Source of the DNA: DATBLE01 sp046734415
Lineage (GTDB): Bacteria; Actinomycetota; Thermoleophilia; Gaiellales; Gaiellaceae
Reading direction: 5' to 3'
Length of the DNA: 6,383 bases
Assembly (NCBI GenBank): GCA_046734415.1
Contig: JBKPRD010000069.1
Coordinates: 1 to 6,383 of the forward strand
Positions 1 to 6,026 of the stretch are shown here, in pieces (the stretch's first letter is position 1; every line of letters starts with the position of its first letter). The notes beneath the pieces were generated by a model that saw nothing but the letters and a program-made list of their open reading frames with translations, did no database searches and had not been told where the DNA came from. A program made the translations under genes and the position numbers.

Positions 1-519
1 AAGGAGCTCGCGACGAGGACGGTCTTCAACGTGCTGGGTCCGCTGACGAATCCGGCCGGCGCCCGTGCGCAGGTCGTCGGGGTGTACGAGCCGGCGCTCG
101 TCCGGACGATCGCCGAGGTGCTCGCGCGGCTCGGTGCGCGACGCGCCTTCGTCGTCCACGGTTTCGGCGGCATCGACGAGCTCTCGCCGGCCGGGCCGAA
201 CCTCGTCTGCGAGGTCGTGGACGGCGGGGTGCGCGAGCTCGAGGTCGATCCGCAGGCGCTCGGGCTGCCGCGCTGCGTTCCGGCAGAGCTCCGGGGCGGC
301 TCGCCGAGCGAGAATGCGGCCGTGATCAGAGCCGTCTTCTCGGGCCAGGAGCGCGGCGCGAAGCGCGAGGCGATCCTGCTCAACGCCGCCGGGGCGATCG
401 CCGCAGGCGGCCACGCCGACGACCTCCGCGACGGCCTGGAGCTCGCCCGCGAGACCGTCGATTCCGGAGCCGCCGCGGAGCGGCTCGAGGCCCTCGTCGC
501 CTTCTCGAACGATGGGTAG
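1..519 (+). CDS. trpD: Anthranilate phosphoribosyltransferase, C-terminal half (5' end outside window)
   Basis: The frame is open from the first base and encodes the last 172 residues of an enzyme normally about 330-350 residues long, so roughly the N-terminal half lies outside the window. TrpD transfers the phosphoribosyl group of PRPP to anthranilate, the second committed step of tryptophan synthesis, in the cytosol. Visible family signatures, numbered from the first codon in the window, are RTVFNVLGPLTNPA (6-19), HGFGGIDELSP (53-63) with the Asp-Glu pair (59-60) that binds Mg-PRPP in the family, GGSPSEN (99-105) and LLNAAGAIA (126-134). These are typical of TrpD; the related pyrimidine phosphorylases lack this combination. 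The first in-window ATG (31) is internal and is not the start. The stop TAG lies inside the next gene's first codons (8 bp overlap), so translation is probably coupled to trpCF. Identification is very secure. Confidence 0.96.
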   Translation, partial: KELATRTVFNVLGPLTNPAGARAQVVGVYEPALVRTIAEVLARLGARRAFVVHGFGGIDELSPAGPNLVCEVVDGGVRELEVDPQALGLPRCVPAELRGGSPSENAAVIRAVFSGQERGAKREAILLNAAGAIAAGGHADDLRDGLELARETVDSGAAAERLEALVAFSNDG

Positions 520-1669
520 GTTCAGGGACGCCCTCTCCTGTCCCGGCCTCGCCACGATCGCCGAGGTCAAGCGCCGCTCGCCCTCGGCCGGCGACCTGCG
601 GCCCGACGCCGAGCCGGCCGGGCTCGCGGCCGCATTCGAGCGCGCAGGGGCGGCAGCCGTGTCCGTGCTCGTCGACGAGCGCTTCGCCGGCACGGTCGAC
701 GACCTGCGTGCGGCGCGAAGGGCCGCGTCGCTCCCACTCCTCGCGAAGGGGTTCTTCCGCGAGGAGGCCCAGCTGGACGAGCTCCACGAGGCGGGCGCGG
801 ACGCCGCGCTGCTGCTCCTGCGCGACCTCGACGACCGCGCTGCGCGGGGCCTGATGGAGCACGCCACGCGGATCGGGCTCGACGCGCTGGTCGAGGCGCA
901 CGATGCCGGTGAGCTCGAGCGAGCGGTCGCGCTCGGCGCCGACCCGATCGGGATCAACGCCCGCGACCTGGCGACCTTCGCGATCGACCGCCGGGCGCAG
1001 CTCCGGCTCGTCGTGCAGGCGCCGCGCGACCGCGTCGTGATCGCCGAGAGCGCGATCCACACGCGGGCACAGGGGGCGGCGGCGGAGGTGGCCGGGGCCG
1101 ACGCGATCCTCGTCGGCACGGCGCTGATGCGTGCCGCCGACCCGCCCGCCAAGCTGCGGGAGATCGCGTCGCGGCCGCTCGTGAAGGTCTGCGGCCTCAC
1201 CCGCGCGGAGGACGTCGAGGTCGCGATCGAGGCGGGCGCCGACCTCTGCGGGTTCATCCTCGAGCCCGCGAGCCCGCGGGCGGCGCACCAGGTGCTGCCG
1301 GTGCCGGAGACGGTGCTGTCGGTTGCGGTCTTCGTCGGCGACGCCGACGAGACCGACGCCGACCTCGTCCAGCTCTACGACCGCCAGGACGGGAAGGTGC
1401 GCGGGCGCGACGCCGTCTTCCTCCGCGACGGCGAGCAGGTGGCGACGGTCGTCGACCTGCCTTGGGAAGAGGAGGACGAGACGCAGCTCGAACGGGCGCG
1501 GGCAGTCGAGGGGCGCCTGGTGCTCGCCGGCGGGCTCGGGCCGGAGAACGTGCGGCGTGCGATCGCGGCGACGAGGCCGTGGGCGGTCGACGCGAGCTCG
1601 AGTCTCGAGTCGAGCCCGGGGATCAAAGACCACGACCGCGTGCGGGCCTACGTGGCGGCAGCGAGATGA
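512..1669 (+). CDS. trpCF: Bifunctional indole-3-glycerol-phosphate synthase / phosphoribosylanthranilate isomerase (TrpC-TrpF fusion)
   Basis: A 385-residue fusion of two TIM-barrel enzymes catalysing the two consecutive steps from PRA to indole-3-glycerol phosphate. The IGPS half (about 1-220) keeps the family's catalytic set: E18 and K20 in IAEVKRRSPS, K79 in LAKGFF, E128 in ALVEAHD, N149 in GINARDL, E179-S180 in IAESAI, and the phosphate loop around VGTALM (201-206). The PRAI half (about 224-385) starts at VKVCGLT with the catalytic Cys (C227) and has ASPR (253-256), D315 as the likely general acid, LAGGLGPENV (338-347), the phosphate loop DASSSLE (360-366) and PGIKD (369-373). The IGPS N-terminus is about 30 residues short, and no ATG, GTG or TTG lies upstream in frame back to the stop at 323-325, so the start at 512 is forced. 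The PRAI half is about 40 residues short and lacks the GGTG loop (see findings). IGPS function is secure; PRAI function is likely but less certain. The start overlaps trpD. Confidence 0.93.
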   Translation: MGRFRDALSCPGLATIAEVKRRSPSAGDLRPDAEPAGLAAAFERAGAAAVSVLVDERFAGTVDDLRAARRAASLPLLAKGFFREEAQLDELHEAGADAALLLLRDLDDRAARGLMEHATRIGLDALVEAHDAGELERAVALGADPIGINARDLATFAIDRRAQLRLVVQAPRDRVVIAESAIHTRAQGAAAEVAGADAILVGTALMRAADPPAKLREIASRPLVKVCGLTRAEDVEVAIEAGADLCGFILEPASPRAAHQVLPVPETVLSVAVFVGDADETDADLVQLYDRQDGKVRGRDAVFLRDGEQVATVVDLPWEEEDETQLERARAVEGRLVLAGGLGPENVRRAIAATRPWAVDASSSLESSPGIKDHDRVRAYVAAAR

Positions 1670-2787
1670 GCGGGCCGTACGGCGACTACGGCGGGCGGTA
1701 CGTCCCGGAGACGCTGATCCCCGCCCTCGACGAGCTCGAGGCGGGCTGGCGCGAGGCGCGCGAGGACCCGGGCTTCGCCGAGGAGGTCGACCGCCTCGGG
1801 CGCGAGTACGGCGGCCGGCCGACGCCGTTGACACTCGCCGAGCGGTTCGCGCCGGGCAAGCGGCTCTACCTGAAGCGCGAGGACCTCCTCCACACGGGCG
1901 CGCACAAGCTGAACAACGCGCTCGGGCAGGCGGTGCTCGCACAGCGGCTCGGCAAGCGCCGCATCGTCGCCGAGACCGGCGCCGGGCAGCACGGTGTCGC
2001 AACGGCGACCGTCTGCGCGCGATTCGGGCTCGAGTGCGTCGTCTACATGGGCGCCGAGGACATGCGGCGGCAGCGCCCGAACGTCGAGCGCATGGGCCTG
2101 CTCGGGGCCGAGGTGCGGCCGGTCGAGTTCGGGACGAAGACGCTCAAGGAGGCGACGAGCGAGGCGATCCGCGACTGGATCACCAACGTCGAGACGACCC
2201 ACTACCTGATCGGCTCCTGCGTCGGCCCGCAGCCGTACCCCGAGCTGGTGCGCGAGCTGCAGGCGGTGATCGGGCGCGAGGCGCGCGAGCAGGTGCTCGA
2301 GGCGGAGGGGCGGCTCCCGGACGCCGCGATCGCGTGCGTCGGCGGCGGCTCGAACGCGATCGGAATGTTCGCCGGCTTCCTATCCGACGACGAGGTGCGC
2401 CTGTTCGGCGTCGAGGCCGCCGGCGCCGCGTCGCTCGGAACCGGCCGTCCCGGCGTGCTCCACGGCGCGCGCTCCTCGCTGCTCGCCGACGAGGACGGCC
2501 AGATCGTCGACGCGCACTCGATCTCCGCCGGCCTCGACTACCCGGGCGTCGGCCCCGAGCACGCCTTCCTCCGCGACAGCGGGCGCGTCGAGTACCTGGC
2601 GGCGACCGACGAGGAGGCCCTGGCGGCGTTCAGCCGCCTGGCCGAGACGGAGGGGATCATCCCTGCGCTCGAGCCCGCACACGCCCTCGCCCGCGCCGGC
2701 GAGCTGGACGGCGATGCCGTCGTCGTCTGCCTCTCCGGCCGCGGCGACAAGGACCTGGACGAGGCCCTCGCGCACCTGGAGCGGTGA
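1666..2787 (+). CDS. trpB: Tryptophan synthase beta chain
   Basis: A 373-residue PLP enzyme that condenses indole with L-serine to give L-tryptophan; in the family it works as an alpha2-beta2 complex with TrpA. Motifs in order: GDYGGRYVPETL (6-17), HTGAHKLNNALGQ (76-88) whose K81 is the PLP Schiff-base lysine, AETGAGQHGVA (102-112) with catalytic E103, the COMM-type region GAEDMRRQRPNVERM (129-143), SCVGPQPYP (184-192), the PLP phosphate loop GGGSN (226-230), SAGLDYPGVGPEH (287-299) and LSGRGDKD (356-363), where S357 should contact the pyridine nitrogen. This is the conventional TrpB1 type. The start ATG shares bases with the trpCF stop (ATGA), indicating coupling; a longer in-frame reading from 1462 lies inside trpCF and is spurious. 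The length is slightly below the usual 390-400 because the N-terminus is short. Unusually, trpA does not overlap its 3' end: 103 bp intervene. Confidence 0.97.
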   Translation: MSGPYGDYGGRYVPETLIPALDELEAGWREAREDPGFAEEVDRLGREYGGRPTPLTLAERFAPGKRLYLKREDLLHTGAHKLNNALGQAVLAQRLGKRRIVAETGAGQHGVATATVCARFGLECVVYMGAEDMRRQRPNVERMGLLGAEVRPVEFGTKTLKEATSEAIRDWITNVETTHYLIGSCVGPQPYPELVRELQAVIGREAREQVLEAEGRLPDAAIACVGGGSNAIGMFAGFLSDDEVRLFGVEAAGAASLGTGRPGVLHGARSSLLADEDGQIVDAHSISAGLDYPGVGPEHAFLRDSGRVEYLAATDEEALAAFSRLAETEGIIPALEPAHALARAGELDGDAVVVCLSGRGDKDLDEALAHLER

Positions 2788-2817
2788 CCGGCCGTCGACA
2801 CACATCCCGCACGACTG

Positions 2818-2854
2818 CGTCACCCACACGTGACGGAATCCTCGCTAGCGTGAC
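2818..2854 (+). promoter_or_regulatory. GTGAC half-site cluster (candidate operator)
   Basis: CGTCAC (2818-2823) and GTGACG (2830-2835) form a perfect inverted repeat with 6-base arms around a 6-base spacer. A further CGTGAC at 2849-2854 repeats the CGTGAC at 2829-2834 with 20 bp between start points, about two helical turns. This geometry would suit a dimeric repressor or activator acting on an internal trpA promoter, but no regulator is identified and the arms are short. It could be chance in GC-rich DNA. Confidence 0.25.
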
Positions 2855-2856
2855 TT

Positions 2857-2888
2857 CAGGGGCGCTCGCGCCCCCCGGGGGGCCCCTG
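2857..2888 (+). promoter_or_regulatory. GC-only overlapping inverted repeats upstream of trpA (candidate translational switch or weak terminator)
   Basis: Two alternative stems can be drawn. Stem A is GGGGCG (2859-2864) with CGCCCC (2869-2874) around a CTCG tetraloop. Stem B is CAGGGGC (2857-2863) with GCCCCTG (2882-2888), enclosing the self-complementary CCCCCCGGGGGG (2871-2882). A and B share the 5' arm, so they are mutually exclusive. The run of G at 2877-2882 is the only Shine-Dalgarno-like stretch before the trpA ATG at 2891; it is free in A and paired in B. There is no U-tract, so an intrinsic terminator is less likely than an effect on translation. The pairing is seen in the sequence; the regulatory role is inferred. 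Confidence 0.4.
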
Positions 2889-2890
2889 GG

Positions 2891-3589
2891 ATGAGCAAGG
2901 CGCTCGTCGTCTACCTGATGGCCGGGCGCGAGGCGCCGGAGCTCGCCGCCGCAGCCGAGGCCGGTGGTGCCGACATCGTCGAGATCGGCTTTCCCTTCTC
3001 CGATCCGCTCGCCGACGGGCCCGTGATCCGGCGCGCGGCAGAGCGGGCGCTCGACGCGGGGATGCGGACGAAGGCGTGCCTCGAGTGCCTGGCGAAGACG
3101 CGCGCCGGCGTCTCGGTTCCGCTCGTGCCGATGACCTATTCGTCGCTGCTCGAGGCGTACGGCTGGGACCGGTTCGCCGAGAACGCGCGCGAGGCCGGAG
3201 CGGCGAGCCTGATCGTCGCCGACCTGCCGGCCGGGGAGCGTCCCGAGCTTCGCCGCGTCCAGCTCGTCGCTCCGACGTCGACGGACGAACGGCTCGCCCT
3301 CGCCGCGGAGCAGACCGACGGCTGGCTCTACCTCGTCACGCTGACCGGGACGACCGGCGCTCGGGCCGAGCTCTCCCCCGCCCTGGCCGGCCTCGTCGAC
3401 CGCTCTCGCCGCGCGACGGACAAGCCGCTCTACGCCGGGTTCGGGATCTCGACGCCGGAGCACGCGGCGGCCGCCGCCGCCCTGGCCGACGGCATCGTCG
3501 TCGGCTCGCGGGCGCTCGAGGTCGCGGAGGAGGGGCCGAATGCACTCGAGACCTACGTTCGCTCGCTCCGCGACGCGCTCGACGCATGA
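2891..3589 (+). CDS. trpA: Tryptophan synthase alpha chain (N-terminally short)
   Basis: A 232-residue TIM-barrel lyase that cleaves indole-3-glycerol phosphate to indole and glyceraldehyde-3-phosphate and channels indole to TrpB. Both catalytic acids are present in EIGFPFSDPLADGP (31-44): E31 and D42, matching Glu49 and Asp60 of the Salmonella enzyme. Other signatures are VADLP (109-113), APTSTDER (127-134), the loop 6 motif TGTTG (152-156), GFGIS (183-187) and the phosphate-binding VGSRA (204-208). The family norm is about 260-270 residues. Here the N-terminal helix is missing, the segment after DLP is about 9 residues short, and two usually conserved motifs are altered (TAGDP reads MAGRE; YYNPI reads YSSLL). 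No ATG, GTG or TTG exists in frame between the upstream stop at 2846-2848 and the ATG at 2891, so the short start is genuine. The stop overlaps the next ATG (ATGA). Family assignment is firm. Confidence 0.95.
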   Translation: MSKALVVYLMAGREAPELAAAAEAGGADIVEIGFPFSDPLADGPVIRRAAERALDAGMRTKACLECLAKTRAGVSVPLVPMTYSSLLEAYGWDRFAENAREAGAASLIVADLPAGERPELRRVQLVAPTSTDERLALAAEQTDGWLYLVTLTGTTGARAELSPALAGLVDRSRRATDKPLYAGFGISTPEHAAAAAALADGIVVGSRALEVAEEGPNALETYVRSLRDALDA

Positions 3590-4356
3590 ACTACGAGCTG
3601 CGGGAGGTCGGCGAGGGCGTCTGGGCCGCCATCGCCGACGACGACCCGCCTGCCGTCGGCAACGCGGCGATCGTGGACACCGGCGAGGAGACGGTCGTCT
3701 TCGATACGACCCTCAGCTTCCGGCTGAGCGCGCGGCTTCGCGAGGACGCGGTGCGCCTGACGGGGCGCGACGTGACGACGCTCGTCAACAGTCACTGGCA
3801 TGGCGACCATACGCTCGGGAACCAGTCATTCGCCGACGCGCGGATCGTGTCCACCGAGCGCACGCGTGAACTGATCGAGACGGTCGGCGCGGAGCGACTC
3901 GCGCGGAGCAAGGAGCTGTACGGAGAGGAGCGGCCGGAGATTCTCGACGTCGAGCTGACGCCGCCGACGGAGGCGTTCGACGACCTGCTCGAGCTCGGGC
4001 GTGTCGAGGTCGTCACCTACGGAGGCGGCCATACGGAGAGCGACGCCGTCGTCTGGCTCGCAGACGCCGCGCTTCTGCTCGCGGCCGATCTCGTGCTCAT
4101 CGACAACCACGCCTGGGTCGGCGACGGCGACGTGCGGAGCTGGCGTCAGATCCTGGCGCGGCTCGGCGAGCTCGATCCGGAGGTGATCGTTCCCGGGCAT
4201 GGGCCCGTGGGCACGTCCGGCGATCTCGACCTGATGGACGCCTACCTCGCCACGCTGCTCCGGCTCGAGCCCGGCGCGGAGATGCCGCCGGAGCTCGCCG
4301 ACCTCGCGCACCCCGAGGTGTTCGAGCGCAACCTCGCCGCGCTCCAGTCGCGATAA
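3586..4356 (+). CDS. Metallo-beta-lactamase-fold metal-dependent hydrolase
   Basis: A 256-residue single-domain MBL-fold protein. The binuclear metal site appears complete: the HxHxDH motif SHWHGDH (H70, H72, D74, H75), H149 in GGGHTESD, D168 in AADLVLIDNH and H205 in VPGHGPVG. NSHWHGDHTLGNQ resembles the MBL group related to SoxH-like and quinoprotein-relay hydrolases rather than true antibiotic beta-lactamases; I infer this from motif style only. No signal peptide or membrane segment is seen at the N-terminus (MNYELREVGEGVW), so it is probably cytosolic. The substrate cannot be told from sequence; thioesters, lactones or other esters are typical for the fold. The ATG overlaps the trpA stop (ATGA), so it is likely translated from the trp transcript by coupling, and a methyltransferase follows after 9 bp. 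The fold and metal site are secure; the specific role is unknown. Confidence 0.9.
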   Translation: MNYELREVGEGVWAAIADDDPPAVGNAAIVDTGEETVVFDTTLSFRLSARLREDAVRLTGRDVTTLVNSHWHGDHTLGNQSFADARIVSTERTRELIETVGAERLARSKELYGEERPEILDVELTPPTEAFDDLLELGRVEVVTYGGGHTESDAVVWLADAALLLAADLVLIDNHAWVGDGDVRSWRQILARLGELDPEVIVPGHGPVGTSGDLDLMDAYLATLLRLEPGAEMPPELADLAHPEVFERNLAALQSR

Positions 4357-4365
4357 CCTCAGCCG

Positions 4366-5097
4366 ATGGAGGGCTGGGGCCCCGCCACCTACGGCGACCG
4401 CATCGCAGCGGTCTACGACTCGTTCTACGGAGAGACGCTCGACACCGAGAGTGCGGTCGAGACGCTCGCCGAGCTCGCGAGCGGCGGACCTGTGCTCGAG
4501 CTCGCGATCGGCACCGGCCGGCTCGCTCTCCCGCTCGCCGCACGCGGGCTCGAGGTGCACGGGATCGACGCCTCGGAGCGAATGGTCGCCGAGCTCCGTG
4601 GGAAGCCGGGCGGCGAGGCGATCCCGGTCACGATCGGCGATTTCGCCGACGTCCCGGTCGAGGGGAGCTACCACCTCGTCTTCATCGCCTTCAACACGCT
4701 CTTCGCGCTCCTCTCCCAGGAGGAACAGCTGCGCTGCTTCGTCAACGTCGCTCGCCACCTCACGGACGAGGGCGTCTTCGTCGTCGAGGCGTTTTTCCCC
4801 GACCTTGCGCGCTTCGACCGAGACCAGCGCACCCAGGCGACGTGGGTCGACAGCGGGCGCGTGATGATCGACGCTTCTCGCCACATGCCGATCGAGCAGC
4901 GTGTCGACAGCCAGCACGTCGTGATCACCGAAGAAGGTACGAAGCTCTACCCGGTGAGCGTTCGCTACGCATTCCCCAGCGAGCTCGACCTGATGGCCCG
5001 ACCCGCCGGCCTCGACCTGCGCGCGCGCTGGGGCAACTGGCGGCGCGATCCGTTCACCGCCGAGAGCGGACGGCACGTGTCGGTGTACGCGCGATGA
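4366..5097 (+). CDS. Class I SAM-dependent methyltransferase
   Basis: A 243-residue Rossmann-fold methyltransferase. Motif I is VLELAIGTGRLALPLA (43-58), the SAM-binding glycine loop; the acidic end of strand 2 is D68 in VHGIDASERM; G91-D92-F93 marks the adenine-contacting loop; and the strand 4 motif reads HLVFIAFNTLFAL (103-115), with Phe-Asn where small-molecule methyltransferases of this group often carry FN or YN. Then come GVFVVEAFFPD (136-146) and a C-terminal antiparallel sheet portion ending GRHVSVYAR. The layout fits the broad Methyltransf_25/11-type families acting on small molecules; the acceptor cannot be predicted. There is no N-terminal extension, signal or partner domain. It starts 9 bp after the MBL gene with no strong Shine-Dalgarno sequence, and its stop overlaps the nitrilase ATG (ATGA). 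This spacing suggests co-expression with both neighbours and possibly a shared pathway. Confidence 0.9.
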   Translation: MEGWGPATYGDRIAAVYDSFYGETLDTESAVETLAELASGGPVLELAIGTGRLALPLAARGLEVHGIDASERMVAELRGKPGGEAIPVTIGDFADVPVEGSYHLVFIAFNTLFALLSQEEQLRCFVNVARHLTDEGVFVVEAFFPDLARFDRDQRTQATWVDSGRVMIDASRHMPIEQRVDSQHVVITEEGTKLYPVSVRYAFPSELDLMARPAGLDLRARWGNWRRDPFTAESGRHVSVYAR

Positions 5098-6026
5098 AGG
5101 AGAGCGTTCGCGTCGCGTGCGTCCAGGCCGAGCCCGCAATCCTCGACCGGGCCGCCACGCTCGAGAAGCTCGCTGCCCGGACAGCGGAGGCGAAGGCGCA
5201 GGGAGCCGGGCTCGTCGTCTTCCCCGAAACCTTCGTCCCCGCCTACCCGAGCTCCGCCTGGGCGAAGTTTCTGGCCGGCTGGACGGATCCGCGTGCAAAG
5301 GGGGCGTTCGCGATGCTCGCGCGAGAGGCGCTCGAGGTCCCGGGTCCCGACGCCGACCGGCTCGGAGAGATCGCACGCGAGAACGAGGTCTGGCTCGTCA
5401 CCGGCGTGAACGAGCAGGATCCCGCGCGCCCCGGGACGCTCTACAACTCGCTCCTCTACCACGCGCCCGACGGCCGCCTGGCCGTCCACCACCGCAAGCT
5501 CGTGCCGACGAACCATGAGCGGCTCGTCTGGGGCCAGGGCGACGGCGAGGGGCTGCGCGCGATCGAGACCGGCATCGGCCGGATCGGAGGGCTGATCTGC
5601 TGGGAGAACTACATGCCGCTCGCGCGCTTCGCACTGTACGAATCCGGCGTCGAGATCTACATCGCCTCGACCGCCGACGACGGCGACGAGTGGCAGGCGA
5701 CGCTCGTCCACATCGCACGTGAATCCCGCGCGTTCGTCGTCAGTCCGTGCCACTTCCAGCGCGGGAGCTCGTACCCCGACGATTTCCCGCTCCGGGAGGA
5801 GATCGCGGAGCTGAACCCGCTCGGCCGCGGAGGTTCGGCGATTCTCGCCCCGGACGGGTCGTACCTCGCAGGGCCGCTCTACGACGAGGAGGGGATCCTC
5901 TACGCCGACCTCGAGCCGCAGCGCCTCGCGGAGGAGCGACAGCGCTTCGACGCCGCGGGTCACTACCACCGTCCGGACGTGCTCGAGTTACACGTGCGGC
6001 AGTTGCGAGGACGAAGCGCCGGATGA
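5094..6026 (+). CDS. Nitrilase (branch 1 carbon-nitrogen hydrolase, aliphatic or aromatic nitrilase type)
   Basis: A 310-residue member of the nitrilase superfamily. The catalytic triad is visible as E45 in VVFPETFVPAYP, K135 in HHRKLVPT and the nucleophile C169 in GGLICWENYMPLAR. The fourth conserved acid is E142 in NHERLVWGQGDG. CWENYMPL together with GHYHRPDV (289-296) is diagnostic of true nitrilases (branch 1), which hydrolyse R-CN to the carboxylate and ammonia; amidases, ureidopropionases and biotinidases of the superfamily differ at these sites. Length is at the lower end of the nitrilase range, with no long C-terminal tail, and members usually assemble into spirals or helical filaments. 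No signal peptide is seen. The natural nitrile is unknown; linkage to trp genes makes an indolic nitrile conceivable, but that is speculation. The ATG overlaps the methyltransferase stop, and the gene closes the plus-strand cluster. Confidence 0.93.
   Translation: MKESVRVACVQAEPAILDRAATLEKLAARTAEAKAQGAGLVVFPETFVPAYPSSAWAKFLAGWTDPRAKGAFAMLAREALEVPGPDADRLGEIARENEVWLVTGVNEQDPARPGTLYNSLLYHAPDGRLAVHHRKLVPTNHERLVWGQGDGEGLRAIETGIGRIGGLICWENYMPLARFALYESGVEIYIASTADDGDEWQATLVHIARESRAFVVSPCHFQRGSSYPDDFPLREEIAELNPLGRGGSAILAPDGSYLAGPLYDEEGILYADLEPQRLAEERQRFDAAGHYHRPDVLELHVRQLRGRSAG

Larger units (their letters stand above)
2788..2890 (+). other. trpB-trpA intergenic region, unusually long for this operon
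   Basis: This 103 bp gap interrupts a cluster in which the other junctions overlap or are 9 bp apart. It contains GTGAC-type repeats in its middle (2818-2854) and a G/C-only inverted-repeat cluster abutting the trpA start (2857-2888). No run of Trp codons or short Trp-rich leader frame is present, so classical trp attenuation by a leader peptide is not supported. I see no convincing -35/-10 promoter pair, although an internal promoter in a high-GC actinobacterium could be missed by eye. Confidence 0.8.

Noticed and set aside
1593..1618. Repeated CTCGAG hexamers near the end of trpCF
   Set aside because: They encode the Ser-rich phosphate loop of the PRAI domain, and similar GAG/CTC-rich strings recur throughout this genome; no separate function is implied.
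380..2002. Long (540-codon) minus-strand open frame across trpD, trpCF and trpB
   Set aside because: It is antisense to three firmly identified genes, is extremely Arg/Ala/Gly-rich without recognisable motifs, and long antisense frames are expected in GC-rich DNA.
2788..2890. Trp leader peptide or T-box type attenuator in the trpB-trpA gap
   Set aside because: There is no cluster of Trp codons in any short frame, no T-box-like motif and no U-tract after the hairpins.
1323..2894. 523-codon plus-strand frame overlapping trpCF, trpB and the trpA start
   Set aside because: It is an Arg/Ala-rich shadow frame, out of phase with genes whose active-site motifs are unambiguous.
3586..4356. Antibiotic-resistance beta-lactamase call for the MBL-fold gene
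   Set aside because: There is no signal peptide, and the motif style and operon context fit a cytosolic metabolic hydrolase rather than a secreted class B beta-lactamase.
3826..5376. Long minus-strand open frame opposite the MBL, methyltransferase and nitrilase genes
   Set aside because: Same reason: low-complexity Arg-rich translation antisense to three genes with complete catalytic motifs.
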